A stretch of 64,000 nucleotides of DNA from Thermodesulfobacterium thermophilum DSM 1276 (GCF_000421605.1 NZ_ATXI01000003.1:62001-126000); one strand, 5' to 3'; counted from the stretch's first letter, positions 53,531 through 61,234 are shown. Program-made: numbers and translations. The notes: generated by a model not told the origin, from the sequence alone.

Positions 53531-55435
53531 TCATAAAGCAGTCTTTTTAAATCTAACTTCATTTAAAAGCTGCCTATAAACTGCATTTCTGGTTTTTAAA
53601 AGTTGCTCTGGTAGTCGGTTGTAAAACTTCTTGGCAAGCTCTATCTGTCCGGCCTTAGAATAAACTACAATCCTTACAAGCGAGAAAAGATTATCCTGGT
53701 AGTTTGACTCTAATTTTTTCAATATCTCAATAGCTTCTTTGTGTCTTCCTTTATCACAATATAAAAGCGACATTGCCATACAAGCAAGTGGATTCTCTGG
53801 ATTTAATTCGTAAGATTTAACGGCATAGTTTTCAAACTCCTGAGAATTACCTGTTATTCTTAAAATGATTGCTTTAAAACCTAAAGCTTCGGAAGCTTCT
53901 GGAGATGTTAAAACCTCAGGTTTGATTTCTAAATCTCTCAGTTCAGAAGAGTTCCCGGATTGGATAGTAATTTTGACTATCTCATTCCCTTGTATATATT
54001 TAGTAACCTTATCTAACATGTTTCCTTCTTGTCTATAAAGTCGCAAGTCTCTGTTATCAATATTTATTATCTTGTCTCGAGGTTTCAAACCTGCCTTTTC
54101 TGCTGGAGAGTTCCTATAAACACGAATAATCTCTGGATAGATTTCACCCTGTATAACCTCTGCTCCTATACCATTGTTGGTAAAACCTGAAATAATGTCA
54201 TCCAAGATTTCAAAGGCTTTTTTATATTCTCCTTTACCGGCATAAGTAAAGGCAATGTGAATCTTCTCTAAAGGATTCGCTTCTGTTAGAGGAGCAATAG
54301 TGTCTATTAAAGCCTTCGCTTCATTAAACCGCTCAAGCATGTTGAGACTATGTAAAATTTCTATCTGATAAGGTAAAGCAGAAACATCACACATCGTTGC
54401 CTTATCCTCTCCCCAAAATCTCAGTGAAAAATACTCACACCTCTCTCTAACATGCTCTAAAACTTTTTTAAAATAAAATATTGCCTTCCTATAATCATTT
54501 TTAAATTCAGCTATTTTTCCGAGAATGTAATAAGCTTCGTATAAATCTATTCCAAAAACATCAGGATCAAATATTAATGCTGTTTCTGCAAAGGCTTTTG
54601 CTTTATCATACTTTTTTTCGTATAAGTAAATTTTTGCAAGTGATAAATAGTGAGAGGGATTGTAAGGAGAATTTTTTATTTGATGAAATAAAATATTTTT
54701 TGCCTTTTCATATTGACCTGTTGCCATATAAAAAAGTAAAAGGTCACTATAATCAGGATTTTCAGAAACTTCAATTGCTTTTTTGAATGCCTTTTCTGCT
54801 TTATCTAAATCTAATCTGGAGAAGTACTTCTTTCCAAGATTGTCTAAATCAGCTACATTCTTTTGCTTAGCATGAATTTCAAGAACCTCATCAAAACTAT
54901 ACCTACACCCATCACTTGCTGGTGGGGTTTCAGCATAACAGAAAAATTCGTGAGAAGCACCTCCAAAGCCGTCAAAAACTACAAATGTTCTGTGAGGCAT
55001 TTCAAGACCGAGTTTTTTAGCTACTTGTTTTATAGTTGGATAAAGAGGATAATCCGGAGTAAGTAAAGGAGAAATTTTAGCACGATAAAACCTGATCACG
55101 AATGTTTGATAATTTAGCACATCAGTGCCTTCAGTGTCAGGATTACGACATTCAATAACAAAAAGATCGTTCTTTTCAATATTACCATTTTCAACAAGCC
55201 TTCTCGTTTCTTGATAGGTAATTGTCCTGTTATTGACCTTTAATTTCAGGTTTTCTGGGACACAATTATTCAAAACGAATTCCACGGTATTGTCTTTTTT
55301 TATAGCATACTGAATTTCACCATTCACCAGGTCCGTTCTTGTTTCTATGCAGGTGTATTTTTCCTGAGCATATGCAAAATTTAACAAAGATAAAAAAATA
55401 ACTAATATAAGAAAAAGTTTCGCACTTTTTCTCAT
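53531..55435 (-). CDS. Secreted TPR protein with a central PDZ domain
   Basis: 634 residues. Signal peptide 1-23 (ending AYA). An N-terminal unknown domain (about 25-190) includes FVVFDGFGGASHEFFCYA. TPR repeats follow (about 195-440), then a PDZ domain (about 445-535) with VYRNSPAEKAGLKPRDKIINI, then more TPR-like helices. No protease triad is visible, so the PDZ probably serves binding. Likely a scaffold in the periplasm or on the surface for the small proteins of this operon. Confidence 0.78.
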   Translation of the reverse strand: MRKSAKLFLILVIFLSLLNFAYAQEKYTCIETRTDLVNGEIQYAIKKDNTVEFVLNNCVPENLKLKVNNRTITYQETRRLVENGNIEKNDLFVIECRNPDTEGTDVLNYQTFVIRFYRAKISPLLTPDYPLYPTIKQVAKKLGLEMPHRTFVVFDGFGGASHEFFCYAETPPASDGCRYSFDEVLEIHAKQKNVADLDNLGKKYFSRLDLDKAEKAFKKAIEVSENPDYSDLLLFYMATGQYEKAKNILFHQIKNSPYNPSHYLSLAKIYLYEKKYDKAKAFAETALIFDPDVFGIDLYEAYYILGKIAEFKNDYRKAIFYFKKVLEHVRERCEYFSLRFWGEDKATMCDVSALPYQIEILHSLNMLERFNEAKALIDTIAPLTEANPLEKIHIAFTYAGKGEYKKAFEILDDIISGFTNNGIGAEVIQGEIYPEIIRVYRNSPAEKAGLKPRDKIINIDNRDLRLYRQEGNMLDKVTKYIQGNEIVKITIQSGNSSELRDLEIKPEVLTSPEASEALGFKAIILRITGNSQEFENYAVKSYELNPENPLACMAMSLLYCDKGRHKEAIEILKKLESNYQDNLFSLVRIVVYSKAGQIELAKKFYNRLPEQLLKTRNAVYRQLLNEVRFKKTAL

Positions 55436-55493
55436 TTTAGCCCCTTTTTCTTATCTTTTTAATTAGACTGTTTTAATTCCAATTAAAATTACT

Positions 55494-57491
55494 TTATCGT
55501 ATGTTTTCTTCATCTACCCTTTCAACCGAATCAACGTAAACATAATAATTTCCTATTGGTCCAAAATATTCTCTTTTATAGACAAGATAAAGTTTTAGTT
55601 TGTATTTTCCTGATTGTAATATGCTTAAATCATCTCCCTCTATTCCTGCGATATGATAAAATGGTCCAGACTTGGTCATTCCAACTACTTCAAGAACAGA
55701 TCCATAGTCATAAGGTTTAGTTACTACCACCTCAACTTCTCTTTCAACAGGTGGCATCAGTGGACCAAATTTAGATACTTCAATGGGATTGCTTGAACTC
55801 TGTCCATCGTGAGTTAGCTTGTAATCCGTTGTTCCCATGTTTTCAAATCGCTTTAACTCATTCTCTAAATAGGCAATTTTTTGTTGTTTATCAGGATGCT
55901 GCGATGCTTTATATCTCTTTATCTCCATTTTTATAGCTCTTATTGTGGCATCTATAAGTCTTTTTTTCAAAAGCTCTGTCCCAAGATCAACTTTAATGCT
56001 AATGTTTATAGGTCCTGTGTGTTGATAAAGGTTAGAAAATATAAAGAATGGTTCATCTCTAACCATCGGAATAACAAGATTTTTTATCTCTACTGTATAT
56101 GGCATCTGGAAACCAAATTCTTTCTGAAGGTCGTAAACTAAGACTGTTCCCTCAGGCAATAAAGCTTTACAGTTATCAGGTTCTGTCCTTTTAAACACTA
56201 TCTGATAGGTTGGAACTTGATTGTCAATTTTGTAAATTCTATTTACTTCAGCTTTGACAGAATTTTTATCTGTGCAGCCTTTAGTGTTTACTGTTATGGC
56301 TATTTTGTGTTCTTTAACCTCAACTGCTCTTAATACCAGTATTCCTGTATCCGTAGCCAGAAAGGAGTACTCAGGCTTCATTTTAATGTCCGAATTTACG
56401 GGATCTTTGGAAATTCCTCCCCATTCAACTGCGGTAAAACCCTTTCTTTTAATAGGTTGTATTTTTGGTGGTTTGATATCCCTGTATTCATCCACCGCTT
56501 CAAAGTAAAGAATAACCCTGATGACTGTCTGAGGCTCTGGTATGATGCTGAGTTTCAGGTTTTTTTCTAAAAATTCTCTATCAACCATTTTGATGATATA
56601 GTACCTTGCAGGTGATAAAGCTTTTATCCAGTAATCCTTAAAATCTTTAATTTCTCTTTCTTTCAGTCCCATCTGTGGAAGATATTCATCAAACCAGTTT
56701 TCAAGGTTACAATACGGAACGATCCATCCTTCATCAGGCAGTTTAATGGTCTCTTCAAGCTGGGCTTCATAAAAAAGATAGTCATATTTCCCATCGATTT
56801 TACCATCAGGCGTAACCCTAACCTCCCAGCCAGTTTTATATTCTGGAATACTATCTGTAATGGTTCCTTTAATATTCAGATCAACTTTTATTCTGGTTGG
56901 TTTTTCAGGGTAAAGATATATAGCAGGTTTTTTAACTACCGGTGCCTCTTCACACTGGATAAGCTCAATTCCATCAAAAGTAAAACAAAGAAGTTCTTTC
57001 TTAGATGGACAGCAAGACGGATCACTTTCTTTGTGGGTTAACATATCAAGAAGAATTTCTAATCTCATTGTAGGAAAAATTGGTCTATTTACCACTTCGA
57101 TGTTTTCTATTTTTAATCTATCACCTAAAACGATAGATTTTGTTTGAAAAACAGTGTCATCAGCTTTAGAAATCAAGGCTGTTAACTCATAGAAAATTCC
57201 ACTTCCACCACCAGACTGACCAAGAACAACCACTGCATCAGGTATACTATCTCCGTTCAGATCTTTAATCAGAAATTTTTCAACCCAAACTTTCAGGTAA
57301 TCAGGAAAGGGTTGTTCGTATTTACCATCTTTTAAGGTAACAGTACGGTTTCCAAAGGTTAAACGATAAGTAAAATTGTTAACTAAATCACTATCAATTT
57401 TTTTATGACTTGCAATAGAAGAGTTAACGTTAAAAAAAGTGAGAAACAAAAGGATTATGAATGTAATTAAAGATAAAGAGCTCGATCTCAT
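55494..57491 (-). CDS. Large secreted protein with FG-GAP-like calcium loop and KPxIYLYP domain
   Basis: 665 residues. Signal peptide about 1-27. A DLNGDSIPD loop (77-85) resembles the calcium loops of FG-GAP/VCBS proteins. Residues from 188 begin KPAIYLYPEKPTRIKVDL, a motif I recall from conserved uncharacterised bacterial secreted proteins. The last 270 residues are beta-rich. Cysteines at 160, 161, 169 and 180 could pair. No enzyme motif was seen. ATG 57491 follows a GAGAGG ribosome site. Confidence 0.6.
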   Translation of the reverse strand: MRSSSLSLITFIILLFLTFFNVNSSIASHKKIDSDLVNNFTYRLTFGNRTVTLKDGKYEQPFPDYLKVWVEKFLIKDLNGDSIPDAVVVLGQSGGGSGIFYELTALISKADDTVFQTKSIVLGDRLKIENIEVVNRPIFPTMRLEILLDMLTHKESDPSCCPSKKELLCFTFDGIELIQCEEAPVVKKPAIYLYPEKPTRIKVDLNIKGTITDSIPEYKTGWEVRVTPDGKIDGKYDYLFYEAQLEETIKLPDEGWIVPYCNLENWFDEYLPQMGLKEREIKDFKDYWIKALSPARYYIIKMVDREFLEKNLKLSIIPEPQTVIRVILYFEAVDEYRDIKPPKIQPIKRKGFTAVEWGGISKDPVNSDIKMKPEYSFLATDTGILVLRAVEVKEHKIAITVNTKGCTDKNSVKAEVNRIYKIDNQVPTYQIVFKRTEPDNCKALLPEGTVLVYDLQKEFGFQMPYTVEIKNLVIPMVRDEPFFIFSNLYQHTGPINISIKVDLGTELLKKRLIDATIRAIKMEIKRYKASQHPDKQQKIAYLENELKRFENMGTTDYKLTHDGQSSSNPIEVSKFGPLMPPVEREVEVVVTKPYDYGSVLEVVGMTKSGPFYHIAGIEGDDLSILQSGKYKLKLYLVYKREYFGPIGNYYVYVDSVERVDEENIR

Positions 57492-57516
57492 GTTTACAAA
57501 CCTCTCAAATTTTTAA

Positions 57517-58569
57517 TCAATCTATGCAAATGTTTCTACAAGCTTCAACCGAATCAAAAGGTACCACATCATCACATCCACCATAAAAAAATTTTTCACA
57601 CTTATCTAAACCAGGTATAAAATATGCTCCCCAGAATAGTCCTTTACAGGGGCCCACTTGAGGTATTAAATAACATCTCTTTTTAATATCTATTTTTTTT
57701 CCTTGAGTTCTTTCCAAAGTTTCTTTTAAAAACAAAGCTATATTTTTTCTTCCTTTAAAAACGCAAAAGTCTAAATCCTTTTCTGTCGGAACATTACCTT
57801 TTTCAACAAGTAATTTAACAAGTTTTACCGAATCACTGTTAGTACAAACATAACTAATCGATTTTTCTTGTAATACATTAACACCTTTTCTTATTAAAAT
57901 ATCTACTATATCTTCATAGCCCTTTATTAAAGCTTTTTCCAATGTTTTTTCATTAACTGGTACACCCCAATTAATTAACATCAAACCTACTTTTTTGTGG
58001 CCTCTACTTAAAAATTCATTTAAAGTTTCTACATCGATGTTTTCTTTAACCTTAAATCCTTTTTGTACGCAAAGATTAAAAATTTCCATAATCTTTGAAT
58101 CTAAAGTTTCTGGATAAAAGACAAAATTATATAAAGGTATTTTCCCATAACCATCTTTGTAAACACAATCAGCCTTGTTTTGAATAAGAAAAGAAATGGT
58201 AGTTATGTCTCGTGCATAAAGTATTGCCTGATGTAAAGGAGTTTCTCCTATATTGTTGGGTGTATTGATATCTATCCCTTTTTCTAATAAAAGTCTAATG
58301 ATTTCTTTATAATTTTTCCTGACCGCATAGTGAAGTAAAGTATCTCCGTATTTATCTCGAATGTTTAGATCTTCTTGCTTTAATATATATTCTTTCATCC
58401 TCTCAGGATCTTCAGAAATCTCTTTTAATTCAGCAGTTATTGAATTTAACAATTTTTCGTAAAGATCGGCTGGAGCAGAGAATGATCGTATACTATGTAA
58501 AAGGAGAAGAAAAAAAGTTAGCAACAAAACTTGATAAATCCAAACTTTGTTATCAATAGAATTTTTCAC
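57517..58569 (-). CDS. Secreted ankyrin-repeat protein with C-terminal Kunitz/BPTI domain
   Basis: 350 residues, GTG start at 58569 with GAGGTC upstream. N-terminal signal/anchor helix (about 11-27), ankyrin repeats from about 70 (YGDTLLHYAVRKNYKEII, GETPLHQAI), then a Kunitz domain at 299-348. Its six cysteines are spaced 8, 15, 7, 11 and 3 apart, against 8, 15, 7, 12 and 3 in BPTI; GPCK and FYGGC are identical to the family hallmarks. The reactive P1 residue would be Lys, predicting inhibition of trypsin-like proteases. Confidence 0.85.
   Translation of the reverse strand: MKNSIDNKVWIYQVLLLTFFLLLLHSIRSFSAPADLYEKLLNSITAELKEISEDPERMKEYILKQEDLNIRDKYGDTLLHYAVRKNYKEIIRLLLEKGIDINTPNNIGETPLHQAILYARDITTISFLIQNKADCVYKDGYGKIPLYNFVFYPETLDSKIMEIFNLCVQKGFKVKENIDVETLNEFLSRGHKKVGLMLINWGVPVNEKTLEKALIKGYEDIVDILIRKGVNVLQEKSISYVCTNSDSVKLVKLLVEKGNVPTEKDLDFCVFKGRKNIALFLKETLERTQGKKIDIKKRCYLIPQVGPCKGLFWGAYFIPGLDKCEKFFYGGCDDVVPFDSVEACRNICID
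57526..57675 (-). other. Kunitz/BPTI inhibitor domain region
   Basis: Part of the preceding protein (residues 299-348). Segments CYLIPQVGPC, KGLFWGAYFIPGLDKC, EKFFYGGC, DDVVPFDSVEAC and RNIC give all six disulfide cysteines and the Lys P1 position after the second cysteine. Expected disulfides are 1-6, 2-4 and 3-5. Confidence 0.85.
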
Positions 58570-58604
58570 ATTTTTTGACCTCTATCTTTTCAATTAAATT
58601 TTTG

Positions 58605-58901
58605 TTACTTTAACTCTTTATCAATTTGAGGAGTAGGTGTTGGTATGTATTCCATTCCTCCTCCGCTTAAGTTTGAAGGCCTTGAGGTATCAAAGCCCTG
58701 CCCTGCCTGGTATCTCGATCTTTCCCAAGAACTATTTAGGTCTTTATAATTTCCAGGATGTGCTGAATCTTTTTCTGCTTGCCAGGAACTACCGGAAGTC
58801 CCTGAAGCCTGATCATAAGCAGAATCTTTAGCTATACAAACCCCAGATGATAAAAATACTACTACTCCTGCTAAACCAACCAAAAGTTTCAAGTTTTTCA
58901 T
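58605..58901 (-). CDS. Small secreted Ser/Gly-rich protein
   Basis: 98 residues. Signal peptide about 24 residues (ending CIA). The mature chain is polar and has no cysteine: SAYDQASGTSGSSWQAEKD and GGGMEYIPTPTPQ. ATG 58901 has an AAGGGGGTGGG site. Probably disordered and exported; not recognised. 35 bases upstream of the ankyrin-Kunitz gene. Confidence 0.6.
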   Translation of the reverse strand: MKNLKLLVGLAGVVVFLSSGVCIAKDSAYDQASGTSGSSWQAEKDSAHPGNYKDLNSSWERSRYQAGQGFDTSRPSNLSGGGMEYIPTPTPQIDKELK

Positions 58902-58924
58902 AACCCACCCCCTTAAATTTAAGG

Positions 58925-59191
58925 TTATTTACCGTGACCATACTGGCCTTTACGGTTAATATTAGGAACACTATATTTTGGCGAACCTCTAAGTCTTTCC
59001 TTGAAATCTTTGTTTTGGGTATCTGTATTTTTTGAGGAACTTGTTGAAGTATTGATTTCATAATTATTCGAAGATACCGTACTTGTTGAACTACTAACCG
59101 ATTGATTTGAATCGTTGGTAGCTTTAAGGTCTTTTATTAAAAATATACATATTAACAAACAAAAATTTAAAATAAAACTCTTTTTTTTCAT
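58925..59191 (-). CDS. Small secreted Ser/Thr/Asn-rich protein
   Basis: 88 residues from ATG 59191, chosen because AGGAGG lies just upstream and the following residues (MKKKSFILNFCLLICIFLI) are a signal peptide; an earlier ATG at 59299 would overlap paralogue 4 and lacks a ribosome site. The mature part is Ser/Thr/Asn-rich (SVSSSTSTVSSNNYEINTS) with a basic C-terminus. Function unknown. Confidence 0.55.
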   Translation of the reverse strand: MKKKSFILNFCLLICIFLIKDLKATNDSNQSVSSSTSTVSSNNYEINTSTSSSKNTDTQNKDFKERLRGSPKYSVPNINRKGQYGHGK

Positions 59192-59210
59192 CGTTAACCT
59201 CCTGCAAATT

Positions 59211-59501
59211 TTATAATATAGGCCCTTCCTCACATATTGTGTCATATTTTTTACATACAGGACGTAGAACGCAGGTTTTAGCTTCGCTATCAGGTCCAAC
59301 TATTTTACATTCCTCCTCTGTCCCCCATACTACACATACCTTTTTACAATGCATTTTTGTTTTTTGGTGATGATCTTTATGATTATCAGACTTATCCATG
59401 TCAGGCATCGGTCTTTCTTCAGCCATGCTGGCACTTCCACTAAGAAACACTAAAATAAAAGAAACCAAACAAAATAGAATTAAAAAAAACACCTTATTCA
59501 T
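59211..59501 (-). CDS. Small secreted six-cysteine protein, paralogue 4 (first gene of the island operon)
   Basis: 96 residues. Signal peptide about 27 residues (ending SMA), a His/Asp-rich linker (NHKDHHQKTKMH), then the C-x3-C-x8-C-x11-C-x5-C-x6-C core (CKKVCVVWGTEEEC, KIVGPDSEAKTC, CVLRPVC, CKKYDTIC). It shares the KIVGPDSE loop with paralogue 3. The His/Asp linker could bind metal. It is promoter-proximal in the operon. Confidence 0.8.
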   Translation of the reverse strand: MNKVFFLILFCLVSFILVFLSGSASMAEERPMPDMDKSDNHKDHHQKTKMHCKKVCVVWGTEEECKIVGPDSEAKTCVLRPVCKKYDTICEEGPIL

Positions 59502-59561
59502 AGTCTTACCTTCTATTTAAAAGAATTTTTAATTTATTAGTTAATTCCTATTAAAAATAAA

Positions 59562-59587
59562 ATTATATAATCTTTTTTTCTTGTCAA
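59562..59587 (-). promoter_or_regulatory. Putative promoter of the secreted-protein operon
   Basis: Minus-strand perfect TTGACA (59587-59582) and perfect TATAAT (59567-59562) but with a short 14-base spacer. The leader to ATG 59501 would be about 55 bases. The same short spacing occurs at the speD promoter, so a spacer-tolerant or activated promoter is possible. Confidence 0.5.
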
Positions 59588-60194
59588 TAGATAAAAATTT
59601 TTTTAATTTATATTTACTGTCGAGCATCCCCCTTTTGTTTTTCAATATAGATAGATATAAAATTTTTACCCACAAAAACTTTGTTTTGTTTTTGACCTTT
59701 TTGGATACACTATAAACTTTTAACCTATATAAAATGATTTTTTATTGTCTGACGGACTAAGAACAGAAGTTGCAATCAATATAGCTTAATCTTTGGAATC
59801 AACTACCAGTATTCACAAAAAATCCATAATAAATTTAACCTTCTTCAGAAAGCAAACAAGCTCTTATAAATTCTTTTAGAGAGACAAAGTGCTTAAGATT
59901 ACACGACTAAAAAACCTTTACCACTATAAATTCAACAAACAGAAAAGACGGTGTTGAAGATATTCTGGAAGACATTATAGAATACTGCCTTTTAGAGTTT
60001 TATTATCGTCAAAAAGAATCGCAGGCAAAGGCTAATTAGCTTAAGCATAGATTTAATTAGGCTTTCAGGCAAAAAGGGCAGGCAATTTTTATTACCTGAA
60101 GATTACCTGCAAATGCAGGCAAAAAGGATACGAAATTCCACTAAATTCCGTGAAAGGGATTTCTTAAAACCTTTGAAAAATCTTAAAAACCAAG

Positions 60195-60238
60195 CGCGCC
60201 CGGCAGGACTCGAACCTGCAACCTTTGGATTCGTAGTC
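60195..60238 (-). other. 3' half of tRNA-Arg(ACG): probable displaced attachment site
   Basis: On the minus strand the bases from 60238 down to 60195 form tRNA-Arg positions about 30-73: anticodon loop CTACGAA (anticodon ACG at 60234-60232), a 3' anticodon arm TCCAA, T arm GCAGG-TTCGAGT-CCTGC (60219-60203), acceptor strand CGGGCGC and discriminator G (60195). No CCA is encoded. The 5' half is missing; preceding bases do not pair with TCCAA beyond two pairs. This is the footprint left when an element integrates into a tRNA gene. Confidence 0.8.
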
Positions 60239-60301
60239 GGGTTTTTTCTCATTTTTTCTTTAATTTTCTCACTTTTTCTTCAATTTTTGATTGACAAAAA
60301 T

Positions 60302-60550
60302 TTAAAACGCTCTTTTATTGAATTTTTTGAGCTCCCCCGCTGGGATTAAAATTTTATTTCCTAATTTTGTGCTTGCAAGCTTGCCTTGTTTTACATATTT
60401 CCAAATTGTCTGAGGGTGCAGCCCGACAAGACTTGCAAATTCTGTTATCGTGTAAGCTTCCCTTTCTTTAGCCTCTTCTTTCACTACACGCTCAAACTCA
60501 TCAAGCAGATCTCTCATTATTTCAATCATCTCAATAAGCTTTTCTTTCAC
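60302..60550 (-). CDS. Excisionase-like helix-turn-helix protein
   Basis: 82 residues from GTG 60550 (GGAGGG six bases upstream). An N-terminal helix is followed by a MerR/excisionase-type winged helix: YTITEFASLVGLHPQTIWKYV and KLGNKILIPAGELKKF. It faces the tRNA fragment 60 bases away, as element xis genes often do. It could be an excisionase or a small repressor. No integrase is in the window. Confidence 0.75.
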   Translation of the reverse strand: MKEKLIEMIEIMRDLLDEFERVVKEEAKEREAYTITEFASLVGLHPQTIWKYVKQGKLASTKLGNKILIPAGELKKFNKRAF

Positions 60551-60640
60551 TTCTTACCCTCCCCTTTTTTACATTTATTAACCTTGACAATTTTTAAAAA
60601 TGTATTAGTTTTCAAAATTAAGATATGTTTTACTTTTCCG

Positions 60641-60725
60641 ACCTGCTCCTTTGAGGGGCAGGTACCCCTTTTAGGGGTTAGCCGATTTCGGCTTAGTCCC
60701 TAATTGATAGGGACAGCGAAATCGG
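60641..60725 (+). other. Cluster of four hairpins with a larger alternative stem
   Basis: Hairpin 1: ACCTGC/GCAGGT (60641-60663). Hairpin 2: ACCCC/GGGGT (60664-60678). Hairpin 3: AGCCG/CGGCT (60680-60693). Hairpin 4: GTCCCTA/TAGGGAC (60696-60714). CCGATTTCG (60682-60690) can instead pair with CGAAATCGG (60717-60725), enclosing hairpin 4. It may be a structured RNA, a single-strand origin or a nicking-site element. Confidence 0.6.
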
Positions 60726-60865
60726 AGCGTCCAGATTAGAAAGTTTTAAAAAGCAGTGTTTTAAAGTGTAAGTCAAGTAAAAAAATTAAAAAAGTCAAAA
60801 AATTAAAAAAAGTTAGAAGTCAAGAAAGTTAAATAAAGTCAAGTAGTCTCAAAAGTCTTAAAGTC

Positions 60866-60989
60866 TTAAAAATTTTCAAAAATCTCAAAAATTCAACTTC
60901 TCAAATCTTCAAAAATTCTCTGTAAAAATCCCCCCCCAAAAAAGTTTTATAAAACAAAAAAAAGAAAAAAGTTTAAAAATTTTCAAAAA
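60866..60989. repeat. Pair of 17-bp direct repeats in AT-rich DNA
   Basis: TTAAAAATTTTCAAAAA occurs exactly at 60866-60882 and 60973-60989, 107 bases apart. Short A-tract repeats fill the area, so chance is possible; an iteron or unwinding role is speculative. Confidence 0.35.
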
Positions 60990-61124
60990 GACTCAAAATC
61001 CTGAAAAAGCTCAAATTTTTCAGTTATTACCTCTTCAATATTTTAAAAATCTTTTCAAAAATCCTTAAACCCCCAAAAAAAGCATAAAAAAACGCTATTT
61101 TCTTAAATTACTGAAAGCTAAGTC

Positions 61125-61154
61125 CCGCGGGTTTAATTACAACCCGCGGTTTTT
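61125..61154 (+). terminator. Inverted repeat with T-run, first of two terminator-like hairpins
   Basis: CCGCGGGTT (61125-61133), 7-base loop, AACCCGCGG (61141-61149), then TTTTT: a perfect 9-bp GC-rich stem, a strong intrinsic terminator on the plus strand. Confidence 0.7.
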
Positions 61155-61156
61155 AC

Positions 61157-61178
61157 GGGGCTTCCCCCTTTTTTTTTT
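61157..61178 (+). terminator. Second terminator-like hairpin with long T-run
   Basis: GGGG (61157-61160), CTT loop, CCCC (61164-61167), one C and ten T. It lies just upstream of the 61235 gene, so it ends a plus-strand transcript arising in the hairpin region or attenuates read-through into the operon. Confidence 0.6.
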
Positions 61179-61234
61179 ATGAGTTGTTACTGCACACACA
61201 TTTAATATTTAAAAAACTTTAAAAGGGGGGACAA

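Larger units (their letters stand above)
59502..60301. other. Gene-poor junction: operon promoter, decayed coding sequence, direct repeats, tRNA fragment
   Basis: 800 bases. It holds the operon promoter at 59562-59587 and the tRNA-Arg fragment at 60195-60238. A short plus-strand open frame from 59911 to 60040 encodes DGVEDILEDIIEYC and LLEFYYRQKES and then a stop at 60038-60040; it has no start or known match and may be the tail of a dead gene. CAGGCAAAAAGG occurs at 60066-60077 and 60116-60127, and ATTACCTG twice nearby (60091, 60102), possibly integrase or excisionase arm sites. Confidence 0.4.
60551..61234. other. AT-rich non-coding control region of the mobile element
   Basis: 684 bases with no gene. 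It contains a TTGACA at 60584-60589 without a good -10, a run of four hairpins (60641-60725), about 350 bases of A/T-rich DNA with a 17-bp direct repeat, and two terminator-like hairpins (61125-61178). The combination resembles a plasmid or phage replication origin or a structured non-coding transcript. Confidence 0.5.

Noticed and set aside
60113-60349. Plus-strand open frame with a RPAGLEPATFG peptide
   Set aside because: This peptide is the well-known spurious translation of the strand opposite to a tRNA; it covers the tRNA-Arg fragment and has no ribosome site.
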